Positions 1-5,873 of a stretch of DNA of 8,099 bases are shown one piece after another. The first letter of the stretch is position 1. Every line of letters starts with the position of its first letter. The position numbers and the translations under genes were made by a program. Below the pieces are notes generated by a model that saw nothing but the letters and a program-made list of their open reading frames with translations, was not told the origin of the DNA and ran no database searches. This DNA comes from an uncultured Slackia sp. (GTDB taxonomy: Bacteria; Actinomycetota; Coriobacteriia; Coriobacteriales; Eggerthellaceae), in contig CAKUEV010000081.1 of assembly GCA_934646845.1 (NCBI GenBank), positions 1 through 8,099 on the forward strand, read 5' to 3'.

Positions 1-481
1 ACAGGTGCACGTCGTGCCACGCTCCCAGCTTCCAGCTTGCCGCGCGCAGCATGCCCACCAGCTCAAAGCCCATTTTTTCGTGCAGGTGGTCGCTTTTCTC
101 GTTCGGACACACCACTTTGCCAACCACCGTGCGCACGCCCTGCAGCGCGAGCAGGCCGAACAGCTTGCCGTAAATCGCACGGCCGAGCCCGCGCCCGCGA
201 TGGTCGGTCGAGAAATACACCGAAAGCTCCGCCGACCACGCATACGCCGCGCGGCTGAACAGACGGCTGCCATAGGCATAGCCCACCGGGCGCCCATCTT
301 CCTCGCACACAATGTAGGGATACGCGCCGTCGCGGTCGACGATGCGCTGACGGAATTCGCCGAGCGCGGGCACCTGGGTCTCGTTGGTGACCGTGGTGGC
401 AATATAAGGCTCGTAGATTTTCAGCAAAGCCTCGGCATCGTCGGGCGTAGCAAGACGGAATGTATGCACGGGTTCGTTCAT
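1..481 (-). CDS. GNAT N-acetyltransferase, PAT-like (3' end cut by window edge)
   Basis: Partial gene: ATG at 481-479, then an open frame to the window edge, giving 160 residues with no stop. It probably transfers an acetyl group from acetyl-CoA to an amine, as phosphinothricin/methionine-sulfoximine acetyltransferases do; the true substrate is unknown. Visible landmarks are FRLATPDDAE at 8-17, PYIVCEEDG near 55-63, RAAYAW then ELSVYF at 77-90 (core strand), the acetyl-CoA loop HRGRGLGR at 94-101, and the MGFE segment near 137-140. It aligns without gaps to the full-length GNAT at 5874-6452 (about 101 of 160 identical by my count), so little more than a short C-terminal tail is missing. The ribosome site is weak (AGAAAG about 8 nt before the ATG). 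It starts 136 bp after pstB on the same strand, with no convincing terminator between, so read-through from the pst operon is possible. Confidence 0.9.
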   Translation of the reverse strand, partial: MNEPVHTFRLATPDDAEALLKIYEPYIATTVTNETQVPALGEFRQRIVDRDGAYPYIVCEEDGRPVGYAYGSRLFSRAAYAWSAELSVYFSTDHRGRGLGRAIYGKLFGLLALQGVRTVVGKVVCPNEKSDHLHEKMGFELVGMLRAASWKLGAWHDVHL

Positions 482-617
482 TTTGCGGCTTTCTATGCAG
501 GTTTTAGCATATTTATGCATTTCTAGAACTGTACTGCGTTGCAACCACGTTAGCAAGGGGCAAAAGCCATCATCTGGGAAAACAACGCATTGCGTGCAGA
601 AGAGAAGGTGCACCGCC
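482..617 (-). other. pstB-GNAT intergenic gap, no clear terminator
   Basis: This 136-bp gap after pstB holds only weak signals. On the minus strand there is a short ACGCA/TGCGT inverted pair followed by GTTTT, too small to call a terminator. An AT-rich stretch at about 500-525 contains TATGCT as a possible -10 and a GCATA-TT-TATGC inverted pair, but I see no good -35 partner. Whether the downstream GNAT has its own promoter or is read from the pst transcript cannot be settled here. Confidence 0.4.
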
Positions 618-1397
618 CTAAAGAAGCTCGCTTCCGTACAGCGGCGCGAGCACCGACTCGCGCTTTTCCTCGAAAAGCTCCGCGCAGTCGCCCTGCCACA
701 CCACGCTGCCCGCATCCATGCACACCACGCTGTCGGCAATACGGCGCGCCTGTGCCAAATTATGCGTCACCACAACCACCGCGCAGCACTTCTTCAGTTC
801 GCCAATCGCCGCCTCAACTGTGGCCGAACTCGCCACGTCGAGCGCCGAGCACGGCTCATCGAGCAGCAGCACGTCGGGCTCGAGCGCCAAGGCGCGCGCG
901 ATGCATAAACGCTGCTGCTGGCCGCCCGAAAGCTCGAGCGCGCTGCGACGCACGTCGCCGTCGATTTCGGCGAGCAAGCCGACCATGTCCAAATACGTCT
1001 CGGCGGCCTCGCGCAACCGCCGGCGATTCCTCACCCCACGAAACCGCAGGCCATAAGCGATATTCCGCTCAATCGAAAACGGAAACGGCGTGGGCTGCTG
1101 CATCACGAGCCCCACGCGAGCGCGCAGCTCATCGGCGCTCAAGCACGCCGTTTCCTCGCCGCGCAGAAGCACGTCGCCGCGCCATCGCGCGCCGGGCACA
1201 TCTTCAATCGTGCGGTTCAAGCACGCGAGCAGCGTCGACTTTCCGCACCCAGACGGCCCAATAACCGCCGTGACGCTGCCCCGCTGCGCCTCGAACGCTA
1301 CATCGCGCAGCACCTGGCGCTCGCCGTAAAACGCATTCATTTCCGCAACGCGCAGCGCGAGCTCGAGCTGCGTTGCCGCCCCTACGATTTCATCCAT
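618..1397 (-). CDS. pstB: Phosphate ABC transporter ATP-binding protein PstB
   Basis: A 259-aa ATPase that powers phosphate import through the Pst permease at the inner face of the membrane. All nucleotide-binding elements are present: Walker A GPSGCGKST at 47-55, the Q-loop in VMQQPTPFPFS with Gln100, the signature LSGGQQQR at 156-163, Walker B VLLLDE at 176-181, the D-loop SALD, and the switch His212 in VVTHN. The QxPxPFPxSI stretch after the Q-loop and the signature followed by LCIARALA are typical of PstB rather than of other ABC importers. Length matches the usual 250-270 aa. The ATG at 1397 was chosen because AAGGAA (1404-1409) sits 6 nt upstream; the frame stays open further upstream only as a shadow of the permease gene. 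The start overlaps the end of the permease gene by 16 bp, implying translational coupling. No phoU follows. Confidence 0.97.
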   Translation of the reverse strand: MDEIVGAATQLELALRVAEMNAFYGERQVLRDVAFEAQRGSVTAVIGPSGCGKSTLLACLNRTIEDVPGARWRGDVLLRGEETACLSADELRARVGLVMQQPTPFPFSIERNIAYGLRFRGVRNRRRLREAAETYLDMVGLLAEIDGDVRRSALELSGGQQQRLCIARALALEPDVLLLDEPCSALDVASSATVEAAIGELKKCCAVVVVTHNLAQARRIADSVVCMDAGSVVWQGDCAELFEEKRESVLAPLYGSELL

Positions 1398-3163
1398 CGC
1401 TTTTTCCTTATATATGCATAGAGCGAAACGGCCAAGTTGCACGCAAGCACGAGCGCCATGAGCACAAACGCCGTGGCATACACCTGTGGAATGGTCGTGC
1501 CTTGCGCAAGCATGAGGTACAAATGCAGCGGCAGCGCCATGGCCGGCGAGAACACGTCGCTCGAAAGCGGCGCGAACGCCACGCCGCCCGTGAAAATGAG
1601 CGGAGCCGCCGCACCCAGAGCATACAGCGCGCCCAGCACAATGGCGCCAAGCACCTCGCCGCGACAATACGGAGCCACGAGCGTACGCAGCACATAGCTT
1701 TTCGAGCATCCGAGCGAAGCCGCCTGTACAAGCAGGGCTCGCGGCACTTCGCGAAACGCCTTCTCGACGCGCACCTCGATGAACGGCACGATCATAATCG
1801 CCAGCGCCACGCCACCCGCGAGCACGCAGCGCCCCAGGCCCGCATCGCGCACGAGCACCGCGTAGGCGAACAGGCCCAGCACGATGGACGGCGCACCGGC
1901 GATAACCGAAATCACGCGTCCAACCAGGGAACTTATGCAGTCGCTTTTGCAGAAGAACACGCGATAGGCCGCCGTGCCCACCGAAAGCGGAGCAGCAAGC
2001 ACCAGCGCCACGCCCGTGAACCACGCGCTGCCCACAATGGCGGGGAAAATACCGCCCTCGCTGCCGAGCACGGCGCCGCTCGGGCTTTGCGTGACGAATT
2101 CCCAGGAAATGCAGCCCGCGCCCTGCACGAACACATAGCCGAACAGAAACGCGATCACGGCGCACACGAGCCCCATGCCCACACACGCCCACACACGCAC
2201 GCACACTGCACCAGCGCGGCCGAGCACCCACATGCCCACACGGCGGCGCGATGCACGCTGCAAAAGTGCCTTTTGCGCGCCCGCAGCCGCGAGATCAATC
2301 GCAAGCACGAGTACGAGCAGCACGAATCCCGCGGCGAACAGCGCATGCATGTGCGTGCTGCCCGCTTCCGCCGTGCCCATCTCAAGCGCGATGAGCGACG
2401 CGATGGTCTCGCTTTTGCCCAGCAGCTGCGGGAACAGATTCGCGTTGCCCACGACCATCATCACGGCCATGGTTTCGCCCATCGCGCGCGCGAACGCCGT
2501 CATGACGCACGGCCACAAATTCCCGAACGACGCCGGCAGCACCACGCCGTACACGCCGCACCATTTCGGCACGCCGAGCGCGCGCGACGCGCCCAGATAG
2601 CGCGCCTTCGACGCAAGCATCGATTCGGTCATCGACGACACCATGAAAGGCAGCACCATAATCGCGAGCACGATGGAGGCTGCCAAAACGCAGTTGCCCG
2701 AAGGCACGCCCGCGGAAATGAACGCCTTCGACACCACCTCGAGGCCCACAAAGCCGAACACGACCGACGGAATGCCCGCGAGCAGGTCGATCGCCGAGCG
2801 GAGCGCCCCGCGCACGGCGGCATTGGCCGCGCACGACAGAAACAGCGCCGAACCGAGCGACACCACGAACGCCATCGCGAGCGCCAGCGCAGAGACCACC
2901 ATGGTCGCCGCGATGAAGTTCGCGATACCGTACGACGCGCCGAAGCCGAAATCGATGGGCATCCATTCCTGGCCCAGCAAGAACTCGCGCAGTCCCACTT
3001 CCGAAACAACGGGCGCGGCCTGCACCGCGACCGTCGCGATAACGGCAACGAGCGCCGCCACGGCCAGCGCCGCGAGCGCGCCCGAAAACGCGTGTGCAAA
3101 GCGGTCCGCCCGCATATGAAGCGAGCGGACCTTCGGCAAACCGGTATGTGGTTGCAGCGACAT
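1382..3163 (-). CDS. Fused PstC-PstA phosphate permease
   Basis: One uninterrupted 593-aa frame carries both permease subunits, normally two separate proteins of about 300 aa. Residues 1-305 are PstC-like: first membrane helix near 26-47, LAGIPSVVFGFVGLE at 128-142, VLPFMVSS near 170-177, the coupling-loop region GASRALGVPKW at 191-201, and FARAMGETMAV at 224-234. Residues about 311-593 are PstA-like: GGIFPAIVGS near 370-379, the APLSVGTAAY segment, IAGAPSIVLGLFAY at 421-434, VPFIEVRVEKAFREVP near 459-474, QAASLG at 480-485 and AAAPLIFTGG at 518-527. About 12 membrane helices are expected, so a single chain could form the whole channel. The PstA half lacks the usual Arg and Glu of the ARxxGET motif (Tyr514, Ala518). 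The ATG shares one base with the pstS stop (TAATG); the ribosome site is weak, so coupling is likely. A separate internal pstA start cannot be excluded. Confidence 0.93.
   Translation of the reverse strand: MSLQPHTGLPKVRSLHMRADRFAHAFSGALAALAVAALVAVIATVAVQAAPVVSEVGLREFLLGQEWMPIDFGFGASYGIANFIAATMVVSALALAMAFVVSLGSALFLSCAANAAVRGALRSAIDLLAGIPSVVFGFVGLEVVSKAFISAGVPSGNCVLAASIVLAIMVLPFMVSSMTESMLASKARYLGASRALGVPKWCGVYGVVLPASFGNLWPCVMTAFARAMGETMAVMMVVGNANLFPQLLGKSETIASLIALEMGTAEAGSTHMHALFAAGFVLLVLVLAIDLAAAGAQKALLQRASRRRVGMWVLGRAGAVCVRVWACVGMGLVCAVIAFLFGYVFVQGAGCISWEFVTQSPSGAVLGSEGGIFPAIVGSAWFTGVALVLAAPLSVGTAAYRVFFCKSDCISSLVGRVISVIAGAPSIVLGLFAYAVLVRDAGLGRCVLAGGVALAIMIVPFIEVRVEKAFREVPRALLVQAASLGCSKSYVLRTLVAPYCRGEVLGAIVLGALYALGAAAPLIFTGGVAFAPLSSDVFSPAMALPLHLYLMLAQGTTIPQVYATAFVLMALVLACNLAVSLYAYIRKKRWMKS
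2177..2207. repeat. CA-rich low-complexity tract at the PstC/PstA junction
   Basis: The 10-mer gcccacacac occurs twice in tandem (2177-2186 and 2187-2196), followed by gcacgcacac. The tract lies inside the fused permease, in the codons around residues 319-329 at the start of the PstA half, and is translated as Val/Cys/Trp-rich helix sequence. Such tracts are prone to slippage. Confidence 0.75.
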
Positions 3164-4122
3164 TACTTCGTGCTGAACGAGGGAATGTAGCCGTTGGAAG
3201 TGATGGCCTTGATGCCGGCGTCAGAGAAGATGTAATCGATGAACGCCTGCTGCGCCACGGTGGGCTCGCCCACGCCAACGAACATCACGGGGCGTTGGAT
3301 TTTGTACTCGCCCGAAACGATGGTGTCTTCGGTGATTTCCACGCCGTCAACCTTCATGGCAACGAGCTTGGTGCCGTTGGCGTTCGCCTTGTTGTAGGCG
3401 CCGAAGCCGGCGTAGCCGATGGCCCACTTGTTGTTGGCGATGTTGGTGGCAAGCTCGGTCATGGAGGCGGACTGGGTGGCCGAATCGGTCACCTTGGAAT
3501 CGCCCATGACATTCTTCTGGAACACCTCGTAAGCGCCACCGGAAAGGTCGCGGATGTAAACTTGAATGGGTTCGGCCGGCAGCGAAGCGTCGACCTGGTC
3601 CCACGTGGTGATTTCGCCGGCGAAGATCTGGCGAATGGTATCGGTGGGCATATCATCGACCACGCCCACGATGGGGTTTTCGGCGTTCACAGACACGGTG
3701 AGGGCGTCTTTGGCGACCTCATACTCGCGATAGTCGCCGAGGGCTTCCTTCTCGGAATCTTTCAGCGTGCGAGCCACCATGCCGAAATCGCAGGTGCCTT
3801 CCTCAAGAGCGCTCACGCCAACACCCGAGCCGCCGGGGGCGACGTAGATGGAAATATTGCTCTCGGGAAGCTCGGAATTGACCTTATCCCAGGTCACGTA
3901 TTCGTCGGTGAACGACGAAGCGAGGCTCGAGATAATGGGATACAGCGACGTGGAGCCGCAGAACATGACGGTCGACTTGAACTCGCCCGTTGCGGGAACG
4001 TCGGTGTCGCTCGACGACGAATTCGACGAGCAGCCCGCAAGCAGGCCGCACGCCAGCGCGCCAGCCAGCGCCACAACGCCGGCAACGCGTCCGAAGCGCT
4101 TGATAATGGTGGTTTTCTTCAT
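3163..4122 (-). CDS. pstS: Phosphate-binding lipoprotein PstS
   Basis: A 319-aa substrate-binding protein that captures inorganic phosphate outside the membrane and hands it to the permease encoded next. The N-terminus is a lipoprotein signal: MKK plus basic residues, a hydrophobic stretch at about 12-29, and the lipobox LLAGC with Cys31 as the lipidated residue, then a Ser-rich tether. Mature landmarks are GSTSLYPIISSL at 56-67, APGGSGVGVSAL at 95-106 and RDLSGGAYEVF at 191-201, matching the phosphate-contact loops of the PstS family, and a C-terminal FIDYIFSDAGIKAI segment. The start at 4122 was preferred over an upstream in-frame ATG (4227) because it gives a proper signal peptide and has GAGGAAGGG upstream, though about 11 nt away. 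The stop overlaps the permease start by one base. Codon use is more moderate in GC than the permease gene, fitting a highly expressed gene. Confidence 0.96.
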   Translation of the reverse strand: MKKTTIIKRFGRVAGVVALAGALACGLLAGCSSNSSSSDTDVPATGEFKSTVMFCGSTSLYPIISSLASSFTDEYVTWDKVNSELPESNISIYVAPGGSGVGVSALEEGTCDFGMVARTLKDSEKEALGDYREYEVAKDALTVSVNAENPIVGVVDDMPTDTIRQIFAGEITTWDQVDASLPAEPIQVYIRDLSGGAYEVFQKNVMGDSKVTDSATQSASMTELATNIANNKWAIGYAGFGAYNKANANGTKLVAMKVDGVEITEDTIVSGEYKIQRPVMFVGVGEPTVAQQAFIDYIFSDAGIKAITSNGYIPSFSTK

Positions 4123-4339
4123 ATGGTTTGAGCCCTTCCTCTCGCTGCATCGACACAGCGGCGGCGGCGCGTCTGCATTCGCATGCGAGCACGCGACAAG
4201 CACGCCGAAATAGACCCACGCATGCACGAAGGTACAGTTCGCCTATGTCAAATGCAGAATGAACGCGGCGTATGCCGCAAAACAGAAAGCGGAGCCAAGC
4301 GAGACGGTGCAGAATTCCATCTCGGCGCTCACAGCGACC

Positions 4340-4367
4340 ATAGTATCCCGCGCAAAAAATAAGTCAA
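4340..4367 (-). promoter_or_regulatory. Sigma-70-like promoter facing pstS
   Basis: On the minus strand TTGACT (4367-4362, 5 of 6 to the -35 consensus) is followed by a 16-nt spacer containing an AT-rich run and TACTAT (4345-4340, 4 of 6 to the -10 consensus). A start near 4333 would leave a leader of about 210 nt before pstS. This is the best consensus-like promoter I found upstream of the operon. Confidence 0.5.
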
Positions 4368-4486
4368 ATGCTATTTTTGGCGAACGGCCGAATTCGTAGC
4401 GCAGGTCGGGCAGATTCGCCTCGTTCATCAAAAACTGACGATGCCAGGCAAGCCGAACGACAACAGCTCCGCATTCGAAAGCGCGC

Positions 4487-4504
4487 ATGACACTGTTATG
4501 ACAG
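4487..4504 (-). promoter_or_regulatory. Pho-box-like direct repeat upstream of pstS
   Basis: Read on the minus strand this is CTGTCAT-AACA-GTGTCAT: two 7-bp direct repeats differing at one base, 11 bp apart. It matches the enterobacterial PhoB box (CTGTCAT, four A/T-rich bases, CTGTCAY) at 16 of 18 positions by my count. It faces pstS, 364 bp from its start codon. A weak -10-like TCGAAT (4478-4473) lies 8 nt beyond it, close to the spacing of PhoB-dependent promoters. The regulator in this organism is not in the window, so binding by a PhoB/PhoP-type protein is inferred. Confidence 0.55.
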
Positions 4505-4824
4505 GCGGTTCGGCCCACCTGGGAATTCGCTTGAAATCGGGCGCGCATGATGCCTTTGTGGCAATGAGCATCAAGTTTCGAGAAGGACCGTCGTGCTTTT
4601 TTGGGCATGCGAAGGCACTTCATGCCGACGCACGGCTCCGATATCGGTGGCAGCAACAACGGCGAATATGGGGCAACGCCCCGAATCGCACGGCGGGCGT
4701 CCCGAACGCGCATGTCAACCGAATGGTTGCAGTTCGCGGCACCCGTACAAGCGGTGCGCGGCCCGGTGATAGGATGCATTTTGTCGAAATACCGAGAGTG
4801 CCGCTTGCGCACCTCCGCGCCCCG

Positions 4825-4835
4825 AAGGAGCCCTC
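4825..4835 (+). promoter_or_regulatory. Strong ribosome binding site of the trigger-factor-like gene
   Basis: AAGGAG at 4825-4830 followed by CCCTC and the ATG at 4836: near-perfect Shine-Dalgarno with 5-nt spacing. It fixes the start and rejects the longer overlapping frames. Confidence 0.85.
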
Positions 4836-5651
4836 ATGGATATCAAAGTGATAGACGAAAACCGCTCGCCCATCGAGTGCGTGGTGTCGCTTTCCGCCGA
4901 AGAAACCGCCGTGCTCGCACGCGGCGCATGGATTCGCATGGCACGCCTGCTGAAAACCGACAATGCGCACGTGCGCGAAAAAGTCGACGCCATGTTCACT
5001 CGCCGCGAGAAGGCGCAAGCCGTGGCCGGCATCGTTATGGCGAACGCCGCGCACCAGGCCTTCGACACGCTGGGCGTAACGTTTCTGCTCACGCCGCAGT
5101 TCGTGGTGCCCGACGATTGGGACGAGGAGCAGGCCATCACGTTCACGACGCGCGCCTTCCCCGTGCCCGACATGGAGCTCGATCTGGAATCGCCCATCAC
5201 AGCAGGCGCTGACGAAACCGCCGAAGACGCCGTGCGCCGCGCGCTTCGCCAGCGCCTGCACGGCACCATGCCTCAGGCTTTGCTCGACGAGGCGACAAAG
5301 GAGCGCCGCGAGGAATTCCGCGGCGAGCTTGCGAGCAAGGGCCAAACCTATCGCGAGTATCGCATCGAACATGGCGTGAAGCCGGCCGAGGTCGAAGAAC
5401 GCCTCGAGGCCGAGGCGCGCGAGGCGCTTGAAGAAGACATCGCGCTTGACCTTGTGTTCATGCGCAAGGAGCTCGAGGCGACCGAAGACGACGAATTCGC
5501 GGCCCTTTCTCGCCTGAAGCCCGGCAGCGAAATAGAGCTGAAGCGCGAGTTTTTGGAAACGGGCCACGCGTGCCTGCTCCGCCAAGAAGCGCGCCGAGGC
5601 GCCGCCGTGCGCTGGGCCGTCGAAAACCTGCTAAATGCTCGTAGCGTTTAG
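4836..5651 (+). CDS. Trigger-factor-like protein without PPIase domain
   Basis: A 271-aa soluble, highly charged protein with no signal peptide or membrane helix. Residues about 145-223 (MPQALLDEATKERREEF..., a SKGQTYREYRIEHGVKPAEVEERL stretch, AREALEEDIALDLVFMRKE, then ATEDDEFAAL) follow the pattern of the trigger factor C-terminal chaperone domain, which ends P-E-x-L helices, a Gly-turn, a tyrosine helix and a long charged helix. Residues 101-123 (ITFTTRAFPVPDMEL) resemble the segment that follows the ribosome-binding domain. The ribosome-docking motif GFRxGKxP and the FKBP-type isomerase domain are absent, and at 271 aa it is far shorter than trigger factor (about 430). It may be a specialised cytosolic chaperone; the function is inferred. 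The ATG at 4836 has AAGGAG 5 nt upstream, an excellent site. It runs divergently from pstS and ends inside a hairpin. Confidence 0.6.
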   Translation: MDIKVIDENRSPIECVVSLSAEETAVLARGAWIRMARLLKTDNAHVREKVDAMFTRREKAQAVAGIVMANAAHQAFDTLGVTFLLTPQFVVPDDWDEEQAITFTTRAFPVPDMELDLESPITAGADETAEDAVRRALRQRLHGTMPQALLDEATKERREEFRGELASKGQTYREYRIEHGVKPAEVEERLEAEAREALEEDIALDLVFMRKELEATEDDEFAALSRLKPGSEIELKREFLETGHACLLRQEARRGAAVRWAVENLLNARSV

Positions 5652-5660
5652 CAGGTTTCG
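5621..5660 (+). terminator. Long hairpin over the stop codon of the trigger-factor-like gene
   Basis: AAACCTGCTAAA (5624-5635) pairs perfectly with TTTAGCAGGTTT (5647-5658); a T-G wobble and GCT/AGC extend the stem to a CGT loop. The TAG stop (5649-5651) lies in the right arm. No U-run follows, so intrinsic termination is doubtful; it may instead protect the 3' end of the mRNA or act with the next hairpin. Confidence 0.45.
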
Positions 5661-5665
5661 AGACC

Positions 5666-5698
5666 TAGGGCGGCGATGCGCGCTTTAAGCGCACCGCC
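5666..5698. repeat. Second hairpin in the gap after the trigger-factor-like gene
   Basis: AGGGCGG (from 5667) can pair with CCGCCTT (to about 5700), enclosing an inner GCGCTTTAAGCGC palindrome. There is no U-run on either strand. It may cooperate with the hairpin just upstream to end the plus-strand transcript. Confidence 0.35.
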
Positions 5699-5767
5699 TT
5701 ACCGCCGCCTCTGACCCGTAGCCACAACACGCTCCCAATGTGCCAAATGCTCGCATTCAGGAAACGC

Positions 5768-5799
5768 AAAAACTGGCCCCGCATCATGCGAGGCCAGTT
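5768..5799 (-). terminator. Rho-independent terminator of the second GNAT gene
   Basis: On the minus strand AACTGGCC (5799-5792) pairs with GGCCAGTT (5778-5771); an inner CGCA/TGCG extends the stem past one mismatch. The stem runs straight into TTTTT (5772-5768). It lies about 75 nt after the GNAT stop. Read on the plus strand it is followed by TTCCTTGTT, so weak activity for the convergent gene is possible. Confidence 0.8.
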
Positions 5800-5873
5800 C
5801 CTTGTTGCGACTCTATATGACCCAAGCGCAACCAGATCGCGCGCGCAGCGAAATCGCACTCGCGGCAAACCGC

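Larger units (their letters stand above)
4123..4835. other. 713-bp divergent intergenic region between pstS and the trigger-factor-like gene
   Basis: I find no convincing gene here. Open frames on both strands (minus 4243-4812, plus 4441-4851) lack ribosome sites, recognisable domains and normal composition. The region is locally poorer in GC, notably 4350-4440. It holds a Pho-box-like direct repeat and a sigma-70-like promoter, both facing pstS, plus a small hairpin GCGGC-GTAT-GCCGC at 4265-4278. The 9-mer GCATTTGAC occurs twice on the minus strand (around 4249-4257 and 4362-4371), which may be chance. If transcription starts near 4333, pstS has a leader of about 210 nt; a 25-codon hydrophobic frame could start inside it (MEFCTVSLG..., stop near 4243), but no ribosome site supports it. 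I see no confident promoter for the plus-strand gene. Confidence 0.6.

Noticed and set aside
1398..2231. Upstream extension of the pstB frame to 2231
   Set aside because: It is an out-of-frame shadow of the permease gene (Arg/Cys-rich, no motifs); the ATG at 1397 has a good ribosome site and gives the normal PstB length.
1373..3190. 605-codon open frame on the plus strand opposite the permease gene
   Set aside because: The product is an extreme His/Arg/Ala-rich string with no domain, as expected for the antisense of GC-biased codons; the opposite strand has clear PstC/PstA motifs.
3094..4131. 345-codon plus-strand frame opposite pstS
   Set aside because: Gly/His/Arg-rich antisense shadow; PstS on the other strand has a lipobox and phosphate-binding loops.
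4179..4188. Palindrome TCGCATGCGA before pstS, similar to GCGCATGCGC at 6492-6501
   Set aside because: Short, GC-rich self-complementary words are frequent at this base composition; two copies are not evidence of an operator.
4246..4251. Perfect TTGACA on the minus strand, 124 nt before pstS
   Set aside because: No acceptable -10 box at 15-19 nt spacing (the sequence there is GC-rich), so it is not called as a promoter.
4243..4812. 189-codon minus-strand frame upstream of pstS
   Set aside because: No ribosome site, no recognisable domain, and it covers the Pho-box-like site and the promoter; treated as intergenic.
4441..4851. 136-codon plus-strand frame overlapping the start of the trigger-factor-like gene
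   Set aside because: No ribosome site and unusual composition; it overlaps a gene with a near-perfect Shine-Dalgarno.
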